Below are positions 36,721-45,874 of a stretch of 51,635 nucleotides of DNA, one piece after another. Under the pieces are notes generated by a model, which saw only the letters and a list, made by a program, of their open reading frames with translations, had not been told where the DNA came from and searched no databases. A program made the translations under genes and the position numbers. How positions within the stretch are numbered: position 1 is the stretch's first letter; each line of letters starts with the position of its first letter. The stretch spans positions 1-51,635 of the forward strand of contig JADGNE010000013.1 of NCBI GenBank assembly GCA_015234425.1. Direction: 5' to 3'. The DNA is from Devosia sp. Lineage in GTDB: Bacteria > Pseudomonadota > Alphaproteobacteria > Rhizobiales > Devosiaceae.

Positions 36721-37893
36721 TTGTCTGCAGCACCAGCAGAAAACTGGAAACGAGGAGCCTGCCCCACACTGGCCGCGCCTATGGCGACGGGCGACGGGCT
36801 GCTCGCCCGGCTGCGCCTGCCCTCGGGACTCATCACGCCAGACGACCTCGCTTACCTCGCCAATCTGGCGCGACGCCACGGCAATGGGCTTATCGAGATC
36901 ACCGCGCGCGGCAATCTCCAGGTGCGCGGCCTCTCCGCGCTTTCGAGCACCGTTTTTGCCGACGCTGTCGAACGCCATATCGCCATTGAGGACGGGCTTG
37001 TCGTCGACACCTCCCCCATTGCCGGTGACGATCCCAGCGAACGCGCCGATCCGCTGCCCCTGGTCAACGCCATTCGCGAGGGCTCGCGCCCACTCTGGCC
37101 GCTCCTTGCCCCAAAGCTCAGCGTCGTTATCGACGGCAATGGTCAGTTCCCGCTCAGCGCCCTCAAGGCCGACATCCGTCTTCTCGCACTGGGCGCTGAA
37201 CTCTGGCAGGTTCAGATCGGCAATGGCACGCCGCGCGAATTTTTAGCCGACGAAGCCATCACCACTACACTTGATACGCTACAGCGCCTTGCAGCCCTGG
37301 GCCCCCAGGCGCGAGCCGCCGACCTCGCATCCGCACCCGCCGCGTCATCTGCACGCACCATGGAAAATACCCGCCCCATTGGCCGCTTCCAGCGCCGGGC
37401 TGGCACTTCGACTGGCATCGCCCTCCCCTTTGCCGCCAGCGACGCCGAATCCCTCGGTGACCTCGCGCGCCGCGCATCCAGCGCTGGCGTAAAAACACTC
37501 CGCCTCGCGCCGGGCCATGCCCTCCTCATCGACGATGCCCCCGCGGAGCTTGTGACCGCCGCCAAAGGGCTCGGCTTTATTACCCATGCCGACGACCCGC
37601 GCCTCCGCGTCAGCGCCTGTGCGGGCAGCGATGGCTGCCGGTCCGGGCGCATAGCCTCGCGGCGTCTCGCCGCACAACTGGCCCCACGGGTGGACCCGGG
37701 CGCGCATCTGCATGTATCGGGATGCCCCAAGGGATGCGCCCACCCTGCCCCGGCGCCCCTGACCATCGTTGGCCTCGACGACGGGGTTGGACTTGTCATT
37801 GACGGGCGGGCGGGCGATACGCCTCAAACAAGAGTGGGTCTGGACGGAATCGAAGCCGTTCTCGAGTGCACCCACCGGCAGGAAGGCCGATGA
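36721..37893 (+). CDS. cobG: Precorrin-3B synthase
   Basis: Oxygen-dependent Fe-S enzyme that converts precorrin-3A to precorrin-3B, the ring-contraction priming step that marks the aerobic pathway. The 390 residues resemble a sirohaem sulfite/nitrite reductase half: RGACPTLAAPMATGDGLLAR at the N-terminus and the cluster motifs SACAGSDGC and HVSGCPKGCAHP. The start is TTG at 36721 (MSAAPAENWKRGACPT): the conserved RGACP segment lies upstream of the first ATG, and gagg precedes the TTG. ATGA overlap with cobH. Confidence 0.93.
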   Translation: MSAAPAENWKRGACPTLAAPMATGDGLLARLRLPSGLITPDDLAYLANLARRHGNGLIEITARGNLQVRGLSALSSTVFADAVERHIAIEDGLVVDTSPIAGDDPSERADPLPLVNAIREGSRPLWPLLAPKLSVVIDGNGQFPLSALKADIRLLALGAELWQVQIGNGTPREFLADEAITTTLDTLQRLAALGPQARAADLASAPAASSARTMENTRPIGRFQRRAGTSTGIALPFAASDAESLGDLARRASSAGVKTLRLAPGHALLIDDAPAELVTAAKGLGFITHADDPRLRVSACAGSDGCRSGRIASRRLAAQLAPRVDPGAHLHVSGCPKGCAHPAPAPLTIVGLDDGVGLVIDGRAGDTPQTRVGLDGIEAVLECTHRQEGR

Positions 37894-38522
37894 CCTCATA
37901 CGATTACATCCGGGATGGCGACGCGATCTATCGCCAGTCCTTCGCGATCATTCGCGCCGAAGCCGATCTCTCGGCATTTTCGACCGACGAGGCGGAACTG
38001 GCCGTGCGCATGATCCATGCTGCCGGCTCGGTCGATGCTGCACAGCACTTCGTCTTTGGCCCGGGCTTTGTCGAAGCCGGCCGCGCAGCCCTGCAGAGTG
38101 GCGCCCCAATCCTCTGCGACGCCGAGATGGTGGCGCGCGGCATCACCGCTGCCCGCCTCCCCGCCGGCAATGAGGTGATCTGCACCCTCCGCGATCCGCA
38201 GACGCCGGAGATCGCCGCTCGCATCGGCAATACACGCTCTGCCGCCGCCCTCGATCTCTGGGGCGACCGTCTCGAAGGCGCAGTCGTCGCCATCGGCAAT
38301 GCCCCGACCGCCCTCTTCCACCTTCTCGAACTTCTTCGCGACGGCGCCCCGCGCCCAGCCGCCATCATTGGCATGCCCGTGGGCTTCGTCGGCGCGATGG
38401 AATCGAAGGATGCGCTCGCTGAGCACAGCTATGGCGTGCCCTTCGCCATCGTTCGCGGACGCCTCGGCGGCAGCGCCATGACCTCGGCCTGTCTCAACGC
38501 TTTGGCGAGGCCCGGCCTTTGA
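37890..38522 (+). CDS. cobH: Precorrin-8X methylmutase
   Basis: Moves the methyl group from C-11 to C-12 of precorrin-8, giving hydrogenobyrinate. The 210-residue protein has RMIHAAGSVDAAQHF with His43, the catalytic proton carrier, at the same residue number as in P. denitrificans CobH. Further family segments are PILCDAEMVARGI and IGMPVGFVGAMESKDAL. ATG overlaps the cobG stop; its own TGA overlaps the TTG start of cobI. Confidence 0.95.
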   Translation: MTSYDYIRDGDAIYRQSFAIIRAEADLSAFSTDEAELAVRMIHAAGSVDAAQHFVFGPGFVEAGRAALQSGAPILCDAEMVARGITAARLPAGNEVICTLRDPQTPEIAARIGNTRSAAALDLWGDRLEGAVVAIGNAPTALFHLLELLRDGAPRPAAIIGMPVGFVGAMESKDALAEHSYGVPFAIVRGRLGGSAMTSACLNALARPGL

Positions 38523-39244
38523 CCGGTATTCTTTACGGAGTTGGCACCGGCCCGGGTGATCCGGAACTGCTGACGCTGAAGGCAGTAAAGGCCATCAGCG
38601 GCGCCGATGTGGTTGCCTATTTCGCCAAGCGCGGCAACCCCAGCAATGCCCGCGCCATCGTGGCCGATCACATCCGCGCCGATCAGATCGAAGAACGGCT
38701 CGACTACCCGGTCACCACCGAGAGCCATCGGCACAGCGAAGATTACCGTACGCAGATTTCCGCATTCTACGAGGAAGCCGCGTCCCGGCTGGCATCCCAT
38801 CTCGATGCCGGTCGCAATGTTGCGGTTCTCAGCGAGGGTGACCCTCTGCTCTACGGCAGCTACATGCACCTGCACCAAAGGTTAACAGTCTGCTACCCAA
38901 TTCACGTCATTGCGGGCATTACGGCAATGTCTGGTGGCTGGTCTGCAGCAGGTCTTCCGCTGGTCCAGGGCGATGACATTTTGACCGTGGTGCCGGGCAC
39001 GCTCGACATCGAAGAGCTTGAGCGCCGCCTCCGCGACAGCGAGGGCGTGGTCATCATGAAGCTGGGTAGAAACCTGCCCAAGGTGCGCCAAGCCCTTATA
39101 AATACTGGACGTTTAAACCGCGCAGTTTACGTCGAACGCGGCACGATGGCGGCTGAAAAAATCTGTCCACTCGCCGACAAGCCCGACGACACCGCACCCT
39201 ATTTTTCCCTGATCCTCGTTCCAGGCTGGAGCACACGCCCATGA
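38519..39244 (+). CDS. cobI: Precorrin-2 C20-methyltransferase
   Basis: Methylates precorrin-2 at C-20 to precorrin-3A with SAM. The 241 residues show GVGTGPGDPELLTLKAVKAI, VLSEGDPLLYGSYMHLHQRL and VIAGITAMSGGWSAAGLPLVQGD. The start codon is TTG, overlapping the cobH stop (TTGA), an arrangement that depends on re-initiation. The stretch around 38875-39130 has more A/T-ending codons than its neighbours, without breaking the frame. Confidence 0.95.
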   Translation: MTGILYGVGTGPGDPELLTLKAVKAISGADVVAYFAKRGNPSNARAIVADHIRADQIEERLDYPVTTESHRHSEDYRTQISAFYEEAASRLASHLDAGRNVAVLSEGDPLLYGSYMHLHQRLTVCYPIHVIAGITAMSGGWSAAGLPLVQGDDILTVVPGTLDIEELERRLRDSEGVVIMKLGRNLPKVRQALINTGRLNRAVYVERGTMAAEKICPLADKPDDTAPYFSLILVPGWSTRP

Positions 39245-39996
39245 CCGGACGCCTCTTCGTCATCGGCACCGGCCCCGGCAATCCGGCCCAAACGACACCG
39301 CAAGCCCTTGATTTCATTGCACAGGGCGAGCAGTTCTTCGGCTACGGCCCCTATCTCGACCGGCTTGATCTCCGGCCCGACCAGCATTGCATCGCCTCGG
39401 ATAATCGCGAAGAACTCCACCGCGCCAAGGCCGCGCTCGACGCCGCCACCAAAGGCCACGCAGTCTGCGTCGTCTCGGGCGGAGACCCCGGCGTTTTTGC
39501 AATGGCAGCAGCCATTTGCGAGGCGGTCGAACACGGCCCACCAGCCTGGCGCAATCTCGATATCCAGATCATCCCAGGCGTTACCGCCATGCTGGCCGTG
39601 GCCGCCCGCGCCGGCGCGCCGCTGGGTCACGACTTCTGCGCTATCTCCTTGTCGGACAACCTGAAACCTTGGCCGGTCATCGAGCAGCGCCTCCGCGCGG
39701 TCTCCACCGCCGGCCTCGTCATCGCCCTCTACAATCCCATTTCCAAGGCTCGCCCCTGGCAGCTCCCCGCCGCCTTTGCCATCCTGCGTGAGACCCTGCC
39801 CTGGACCACGCCGGTCATTTTCGGCCGCGCGGTCGGCCGGCCGGACGAAAACTTCTCCGTCGTCCCGCTTTCGGAAGCCGATCAGCAGCCGGCTGATATG
39901 TCGACCTGCGTGATCATCGGCACGCCGGAAACCCGCATTATCGAACGTCCCGGGCGCGATCCGCTGGTTTACTCGCCGCGCAGCATCGGAGTGTAA
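39241..39996 (+). CDS. cobJ: Precorrin-3B C17-methyltransferase
   Basis: Contracts the macrocycle and methylates C-17 of precorrin-3B, giving precorrin-4. The 251 residues have VIGTGPGNPAQTTPQALDFI, VCVVSGGDPGVFAMAAAI, IIPGVTAMLAVAARAGAPLG and IALYNPISKARPWQL. ATG overlaps the cobI stop. Only 4 bases separate its stop from cobL, so cobK, normally between them, is cleanly absent. Confidence 0.95.
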   Translation: MTGRLFVIGTGPGNPAQTTPQALDFIAQGEQFFGYGPYLDRLDLRPDQHCIASDNREELHRAKAALDAATKGHAVCVVSGGDPGVFAMAAAICEAVEHGPPAWRNLDIQIIPGVTAMLAVAARAGAPLGHDFCAISLSDNLKPWPVIEQRLRAVSTAGLVIALYNPISKARPWQLPAAFAILRETLPWTTPVIFGRAVGRPDENFSVVPLSEADQQPADMSTCVIIGTPETRIIERPGRDPLVYSPRSIGV

Positions 39997-40000
39997 CCCC

Positions 40001-41206
40001 ATGCAGTGGCTCACAATTGTCGGCATTGGTGAAGACGGACTGGCCGGGCTCGGCAGTGCGGCCCGCGCTGCCATCAGTGACGCCGAGCTGGTTTTTGGCG
40101 GCGCCCGCCACCTCGAACTGGCGGCAGATGCCATAACCGGCGAGGCCCACACGTGGCTCTCTCCCTTCTCCCGTTCCGTCGAGGCCGTCGTCGCCGCAAA
40201 GGGCCGAAAAGTCTGCGTCCTGGCCTCCGGCGACCCGTTCAATCACGGGGTCGGCGTAACGCTGGCGCGGCATGTCGATGCGGCGCAAATGCAGGTATTT
40301 CCTCACCTTTCTGCCTTCAGCCTGGCTGCCGCCCGTCTCGGCTGGCCGCTGCAAGACATCGTCAGCCTCTCTGCGCACGGCCGCCCGGTTGAACTGATCA
40401 TCCCCCACCTTCACCCCGCGGCGCGCATTCTGGCGCTGACGTCAGATGAAAACGGCTCTGCAGAGCTGGCCAAGCTCCTGACGGAAAAGGGCTTTGGCCT
40501 CTCCATTGTCACCGTGCTCGAAGCACTCGGTGGCCCCGATGAACGGGTTCGGTCCCAGATGGCCATGCAGTTCGAACTCGCAGACATCGATCCGCTCAAT
40601 GTCTGCGCGATCACCGTGGTGCCACTGCCCCAAGCCCAGATCGTGCCGCTAACCCCCGGGCTGCCCGACGATTTTTTCGATCACGACGGCCAGATCACCA
40701 AGCGGGAGGTCCGCGCGCTCACCCTCTCCGCGCTCGCCCCACGGCGTGGCGAATTGCTCTGGGACATTGGCGCCGGATCAGGCTCGGTCGGCATCGAATG
40801 GATGCTGGCCGACCCAAGCCTTCGCGCTATCGCCATCGAAGCCAATTCTGATCGCGCCGCACGCATCCGCAAGAATGCAACATCCCTCGGGGTCCCCGGC
40901 CTGCGGATCGTTGAAGGCGCCGCCCCCGAGGCCCTCTCCGGCCTCGAAGCTCCGCATGCCATTTTCATCGGCGGCGGCGGCAGCGATCCCGGCGTTCTCG
41001 ACACAGCGCTTGAGGCCCTGCGTCCCGGCGGGCGGATTGTTGCCAATGCCGTGACGCTGGAGTTCGAAGCCCTGCTGCTGGCGCGGTTCTCAACCCTCGG
41101 CGGATCGCTCAATCGCCTTTCTGTCGCCCGTGCCGATGCGGTGGGCAGCATGACCGCCTGGCGCCCAGCCATGCCGATCACCCAGTGGAGCTGGACCAAG
41201 CCATGA
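40001..41206 (+). CDS. cobL: Precorrin-6Y C5,15-methyltransferase (decarboxylating), CbiE-CbiT fusion
   Basis: Methylates C-5 and C-15 of precorrin-6B and decarboxylates the C-12 acetate, giving precorrin-8. Of 401 residues, 1-205 are the CbiE-like methylase ([33 protein letters not shown]) and 215-400 the CbiT-like Rossmann methyltransferase ([37 protein letters not shown]). The substrate precorrin-6B needs CobK, which is not in this cluster. ATGA overlap with cobM. Confidence 0.95.
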   Translation: MQWLTIVGIGEDGLAGLGSAARAAISDAELVFGGARHLELAADAITGEAHTWLSPFSRSVEAVVAAKGRKVCVLASGDPFNHGVGVTLARHVDAAQMQVFPHLSAFSLAAARLGWPLQDIVSLSAHGRPVELIIPHLHPAARILALTSDENGSAELAKLLTEKGFGLSIVTVLEALGGPDERVRSQMAMQFELADIDPLNVCAITVVPLPQAQIVPLTPGLPDDFFDHDGQITKREVRALTLSALAPRRGELLWDIGAGSGSVGIEWMLADPSLRAIAIEANSDRAARIRKNATSLGVPGLRIVEGAAPEALSGLEAPHAIFIGGGGSDPGVLDTALEALRPGGRIVANAVTLEFEALLLARFSTLGGSLNRLSVARADAVGSMTAWRPAMPITQWSWTKP

Positions 41207-41967
41207 CCGTTCATTTCATTGGCGCCGGGCCGGGCGCGGCCGATCTCATTACCGTACGGGGCCGAGATCTGCTCGAGCGCTGCCCGGTCTGCCTTTACGC
41301 CGGCTCCATCGTTCCCAAGGAAATGCTGGACTGGTGTGCCCCTGGCACCCGGCTCATCGACACTGCACCGATGTCGCTCGATGAGATCGAGGCCGAATAT
41401 GTCAAGGCGCGTGACGCCGGCGAGGATGTCGCCCGGCTGCACTCGGGTGACCTATCGGTCTGGAGCGCAGTCGCCGAACAAATGCGCCGTCTCGACCGGC
41501 TTGGCATCCCCTACACACTGACCCCCGGCGTGCCGTCTTTTGCGGCGGCGGCAGCAGCCCTTGGCCGGGAGCTGACGATACCCGGCGAGGCCCAAAGCCT
41601 TGTCCTGACCCGCCTTTCGGGCCGCGCTTCGCCAATGCCGGAGGGGGAAACTCTGGCCGCCTTTGGCGCCACCGGGGCAACGCTCGCCATCCACCTCGCC
41701 ATTCACTCGCTGGATCGCGTTGTGGCCGAACTGACCCCGCTCTACGGCGCGGATTGCCCGGTGGCCATCGTGGCCCACGCCAGCTGGCCCAATCAGAAAA
41801 TCCTGCGCGGAACGCTTGCCGATATCGCGGTGCGTTTCGGGGAAGATCCGGTCGAACGCACGGCGATTATCTTTGTCGGCCGGGGTCTTGGCGCCTCCGA
41901 ATTCCGGGAGAGCGCCCTTTACGATCCCGATTACCAGCGTCGTTTCCGGGGCCGCGACGGGCTTTAA
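41203..41967 (+). CDS. cobM: Precorrin-4 C11-methyltransferase
   Basis: Methylates precorrin-4 at C-11, giving precorrin-5. The 254 residues show [39 protein letters not shown] and [22 protein letters not shown] overlaps the cobL stop. Its TAA shares the palindrome TTAA with the stop of the convergent GGDEF-EAL gene. It is the last gene of the cob run; no other cob genes follow. Confidence 0.95.
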   Translation: MTVHFIGAGPGAADLITVRGRDLLERCPVCLYAGSIVPKEMLDWCAPGTRLIDTAPMSLDEIEAEYVKARDAGEDVARLHSGDLSVWSAVAEQMRRLDRLGIPYTLTPGVPSFAAAAAALGRELTIPGEAQSLVLTRLSGRASPMPEGETLAAFGATGATLAIHLAIHSLDRVVAELTPLYGADCPVAIVAHASWPNQKILRGTLADIAVRFGEDPVERTAIIFVGRGLGASEFRESALYDPDYQRRFRGRDGL

Positions 41968-44399
41968 GCCCGCATCGGCTCCAGCGTATCGTCCCAATCG
42001 ATGCGTCCCGGGCGGCCGAGGAGGAAGCCCTGCGCTTCCATGCAGCCCTCAAAGCGCAGCACTTCAAGCTGCTCGGCAGTCTCCACGCCCTCGGCGAGCA
42101 CCGGCACGGAGAGGCTGCGTCCCAGCGCAAGGATGGCGCGCACGATAGCCTTGGCCTGCTCGCTTTCCTGTACTTCGCCCATGAAGGAGCGATCCAGCTT
42201 GATCTTGTCGAACGGGAAGCTGCGCAGCGTATCGAGCGATGAATAGCCGGTGCCAAAATCGTCGATGGCAATCGACACGCCAAGCGCCTTGATCTGCTTG
42301 AGCACCGTCATCGCGCGCTTCTTGTCGGCGATGATGGCAGTCTCGGTGACTTCGAGTTCGAGACGCTCTGGCGCCAAACCGGTCTGGAACAGAACCATTT
42401 TCACCAGGTCGACCAGCTCGATCTGGCCGAGCTGAACGCCCGAAACATTGACGGCGATCTTGTAGGGCTCGGGCCAGAGGACTGCTTCCTCGCAAGCTTT
42501 CCGCAGCACCCAGTTTCCGATGGCGATGATCGCGCCGCACTCTTCGGCGACGGGGATGAACTCAGCTGGCGAAACCGGCCCATGACCCGGACGATCCCAA
42601 CGAAGAAGCACTTCGTAGCCGGTGACGCTATCACTCAGGACAGATTTCTGGACCTGATAGACAAGGGTAAAGCCTTCTTCTTCGACCGCTTTCCAGAGAT
42701 CGCGCGCCATGGCCCGACGCTCGCGCGCCTGCTCATCCATCTCGCTCTCGTAGTAGCAGATGCGTTGATCCAGTTCGCCCTTGGCCCGGTAAAGCGCCAG
42801 ATCGGCGTTGCTCAGAAGCTTGGATCGATCCGTGCCGTCGCCGGGGTAAATCGCCACGCCCATGCTGCCCGAGGTTTCGACGACATTGTCCGAATAGGTC
42901 ACCTTGCCCGAGAGGCCACGGTTCAGACGCGACAGGAACTCGCGCAGATTTTCCATTGAAGAGAAGGGCTTGAGGGCTGCGAACTCATCGCCGCCAATGC
43001 GCGCCACGATTTCTCCGGGGCGGATGGCTTCCTTGAACTTCTCCGCCAGCGCGGCCAGTACCCGATCGCCCGCAGCATGGCCGTAGCTGTCGTTGATGTC
43101 CTTGAAGCGGTCGAGGTCGATGGCGATGACCGCGAGCCTTTCTCCCTTTTCATCGGACTGGTCGATGGCCGCGGCAAACAATTCCTCAAACCGGGTGCGA
43201 TTCGGCAGTCCGGTCAGCGGGTCATGCTTGGCCAGGTGGGAGATGGCCGCCTCGCTGCGCTTGCTGTCGGATATGTCCTCGATCATGGTTACCCAACCGC
43301 CGTCGCCGGTCGGCGTGTGCTGGACGCGAAGGAAAATCTCGCTGCCAAGGCCATGCACGACCTCGCCCCCTGCCCGCGCGAGCCCGCGATGGCGCTGGTG
43401 CATCTGCTCTATGGCATCGGCGTTTGGCGCGCCTTCGGCCCCGGTCGCGGTCATGACGCGCGCGCAGATATCACGCAGGGTCCGCCCAACCAGATCAAAA
43501 TCCGGCGGCAGGCCGAGCAGCTCCAGAATTCGCTGGTTGTGCAGCAGCACGTCCCCATTGGCGCCGAACAGCGCCAGCCCCTGGGCCATGTGGGCCAGGG
43601 CCAGCTCCAGACGAAGACGCATCTGCTCGATCTGCTCGGCATCGGCCAGTTCGCGTTCCCGCTCCCGCTGTGTCCGTCGGCGGTCCGCTTCATCGAGCAC
43701 GATGCTGCCGAAAGCGGCGGCAAGGATGAACAGCGAAATCAGGGCGACGATGATCGCCATCATGCCGCTGTTGATGCTGCCTTCCGTCACCAACGGGAAG
43801 CAGCGACTGAAATCGGCTGCCCCCATGGCGGTGAAGTGCATTGTGCAGATCGCAAGGGTCAGCAGGCCAGCCGCGCCGAAGAGGCTCTTCCTGCCCGTTC
43901 TTCCGGCCAGCATGATGGCAACGCCGGACAACACCGTGCCCGAGATGATCGAAAGCGCCACCAATTGAGCATCCCAATCGATCGTTCCGCCGATCATGAG
44001 GCCGAAAATGCCGACATAGTGCATGGAGGAAATGCCGATCCCGACCACGGCGCCGCCGAGGAACCGATCAACGGCCAGGTCGGATCGGATGGCGAAGGCG
44101 AGGCCCGCACCGCAGACGGCGATTGCAATCAGCAGCGACAGTGCGGTCAGCGGCAGTTCGTAGGCCAGGGTGAAACCGGGACGGAATGCCAGCATGGCGA
44201 CAAAGTGGGTCGCCCAGATGCCAAAGCCCACGGCCAGTGCAGAGATGATGTTCCAGATCTTTGCTGCGCGCCCGGAACTCCGGCGCGCATGGCGGAGCAG
44301 GCTCACACAGGCATAGCTTGAGGTGAGGCAAATGGCGGCGGCCAACACGACGTAGCGGACGTCATGGATGCTGACGAAAAAATCAAAAAACGGGTACAC
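41964..44399 (-). CDS. MHYT-PAS-GGDEF-EAL cyclic-di-GMP signalling protein
   Basis: About 811 residues. The N-terminal 220 residues form an MHYT membrane sensor with three motif copies ([27 protein letters not shown]), proposed in this family to bind a metal and sense a diatomic gas. A PAS-like region follows, then GGDEF ([20 protein letters not shown]), then EAL ([41 protein letters not shown]). The cyclase motif is intact, but the I-site reads RPGE not RxxD, and the EAL triplet is EVL, so phosphodiesterase activity is possible but uncertain. GTG at 44399 has GGGA 9 bases upstream; a TTG at 44408 is the alternative. Confidence 0.9.
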   Translation of the reverse strand: MYPFFDFFVSIHDVRYVVLAAAICLTSSYACVSLLRHARRSSGRAAKIWNIISALAVGFGIWATHFVAMLAFRPGFTLAYELPLTALSLLIAIAVCGAGLAFAIRSDLAVDRFLGGAVVGIGISSMHYVGIFGLMIGGTIDWDAQLVALSIISGTVLSGVAIMLAGRTGRKSLFGAAGLLTLAICTMHFTAMGAADFSRCFPLVTEGSINSGMMAIIVALISLFILAAAFGSIVLDEADRRRTQRERERELADAEQIEQMRLRLELALAHMAQGLALFGANGDVLLHNQRILELLGLPPDFDLVGRTLRDICARVMTATGAEGAPNADAIEQMHQRHRGLARAGGEVVHGLGSEIFLRVQHTPTGDGGWVTMIEDISDSKRSEAAISHLAKHDPLTGLPNRTRFEELFAAAIDQSDEKGERLAVIAIDLDRFKDINDSYGHAAGDRVLAALAEKFKEAIRPGEIVARIGGDEFAALKPFSSMENLREFLSRLNRGLSGKVTYSDNVVETSGSMGVAIYPGDGTDRSKLLSNADLALYRAKGELDQRICYYESEMDEQARERRAMARDLWKAVEEEGFTLVYQVQKSVLSDSVTGYEVLLRWDRPGHGPVSPAEFIPVAEECGAIIAIGNWVLRKACEEAVLWPEPYKIAVNVSGVQLGQIELVDLVKMVLFQTGLAPERLELEVTETAIIADKKRAMTVLKQIKALGVSIAIDDFGTGYSSLDTLRSFPFDKIKLDRSFMGEVQESEQAKAIVRAILALGRSLSVPVLAEGVETAEQLEVLRFEGCMEAQGFLLGRPGRIDWDDTLEPMRA

Positions 44400-44614
44400 T
44401 GGACACAATCCCGGCGAGAATATCGCTGGTTATCGGCTTTCCCCTTACCGACCCGTTACTTAGACCATGCGTCTAACGCCTGTTGGTTACCAACTTCTCG
44501 CTGGATCAACGCGCGAAAATCACGGGGTCTTCGCGCTGCGGGAGTAGAACGACGAATGGCCCATGAATGCACCGGCTCATCCGCGATCACCTGCCCTCCC
44601 TGTCTCATAAAGGG

Positions 44615-45322
44615 CTAGCCGGCGCTCACTCCGAAGATCATGCCCACCCCGGCGGTGACGGCCATCGCCAGCGCGCCCCAGAAGGTTACGCGAATGGCCC
44701 CTTTGGTCATTGATGCGCCGCCGGCAGATGCCCCCATTGCACCCAGGATCATGAGGGCCACGATGGCGCTGGCTGCTACGCTTATGGTGATCTGCGTCGC
44801 CGGGGCCAACCACGCCACGATCAGCGGGATTATGGCGCCCACAGCGAAGGTGAGTGCGGACACGACCGCGGCCTGGACGGGATGGGCGGTAACGGTTTCC
44901 GAAATACCCAGTTCGTCGCGCGCATGAGCCGCCAAGGCATCCTTTTCCGTCAGCTGGATGGCGACCTTGCGGGCCAGATCCTCATCGAGCCCCCGACTGA
45001 CATAGATCTGGGTCAGCTCTTCCAGCTCGCTTTCCGGCATGGTCTCAAGCTCCACCCTTTCGCGGGCGAGATCGGCCAGTTCGGCGTCGGTCTGCGAACT
45101 CACGGAAACATATTCGCCCGCCGCCATCGACATGGCGCCTGCGGCGAGGCCCGCTAGACCTGCGATCAGGATTTCAGGTCGACCGGACCCGGCTGCGGCG
45201 ACACCGACCACGAGACTGGCGGTGGATACCAGTCCGTCATTTGCCCCAAGGACAGCGGCGCGCAGCCAGCCGATCCGGTGCACCATGTGAACTTCGGAAT
45301 GCGAGAGACGGCTCACGATCAT
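44615..45322 (-). CDS. VIT1/CCC1-family iron/manganese transporter
   Basis: A 235-residue inner-membrane protein of the VIT1/CCC1 (nodulin-21-like) family, which exports or stores Fe(II) or Mn(II). It has GANDGLVSTASLVVGVAAAG as helix 1 and MSMAAGEYVSVSSQTDAELADLARER as the metal-binding helix-loop. A cytoplasmic Glu-rich segment (ERVELETMPESELEELTQIY) follows, and three further helices complete it. Start at MIVSRLSHSEVH, with AAGGAG directly upstream. The 207-base gap on its downstream side towards the GGDEF gene holds that gene's promoter and nothing else recognised. Confidence 0.9.
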   Translation of the reverse strand: MIVSRLSHSEVHMVHRIGWLRAAVLGANDGLVSTASLVVGVAAAGSGRPEILIAGLAGLAAGAMSMAAGEYVSVSSQTDAELADLARERVELETMPESELEELTQIYVSRGLDEDLARKVAIQLTEKDALAAHARDELGISETVTAHPVQAAVVSALTFAVGAIIPLIVAWLAPATQITISVAASAIVALMILGAMGASAGGASMTKGAIRVTFWGALAMAVTAGVGMIFGVSAG

Positions 45323-45433
45323 GCTCCTTTTGGAATGATCACCAGGTTGCTGCGACAATACTCCACGCCGAAGCAGCTAAACAGCTCGCCGGAGAGCGAT
45401 TTTAGGCATCGCTACCCCCTCACTTGGTCTTAA

Positions 45434-45862
45434 TCACCGTGCGGCGTTGCGGGCCCAATTGAGAATATCGGTGCTCGACATGGCGCCGGAGACGCGGGCG
45501 ACTTCCTTGCCGGAGCGGAAGAGGATCATGGTGGGAATGCCGCGAATGCCGAGGCGCCCCGCCAGATCCTGGTTCTCATCCGAATTGAGTTTGACGAAGC
45601 GCATGGCCGGCTCAGCCTCGCGCGCTGCCCCCTCGAATTGCGGGCCCATGACGCGGCATGGGCCGCACCAAGGCGCCCAGACGTCAACGAGGACGGGAAT
45701 GTCGGATTTGGCGATCTGCTTTTCGAGCATGGGCGCCGCCAGATCGGCGGGATGTCCGTCAAAGAGCGCAGCACCACACTTGCCGCATTTTCCCTGGTTT
45801 GCTGCCTGACCCTCGGCGATGCGGTTGGTCGCGTTGCATTTGGTGCAGACTACATGGGCCAT
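45434..45862 (-). CDS. trxC: Thioredoxin 2 with N-terminal zinc finger
   Basis: A 142-residue disulfide reductase. Cys6, Cys9, Cys26 and Cys29 form the zinc-ribbon typical of TrxC, and WAPWCGPCRVMGP (Cys66, Cys69) is the active site; GIRGIPTMILF contains the cis-proline. TrxC is usually linked to oxidative stress. Here it is 12 bases after the SulP gene in a persulfide-response operon, which suggests it reduces protein or small-molecule persulfides; that is inference. No terminator seen directly after it. Confidence 0.95.
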   Translation of the reverse strand: MAHVVCTKCNATNRIAEGQAANQGKCGKCGAALFDGHPADLAAPMLEKQIAKSDIPVLVDVWAPWCGPCRVMGPQFEGAAREAEPAMRFVKLNSDENQDLAGRLGIRGIPTMILFRSGKEVARVSGAMSSTDILNWARNAAR

Positions 45863-45874
45863 CGTTGCTGTCTC

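Noticed and set aside
43077..44321. 414-codon plus-strand open frame
   Set aside because: Antisense to the MHYT-GGDEF-EAL gene and without recognisable domains.
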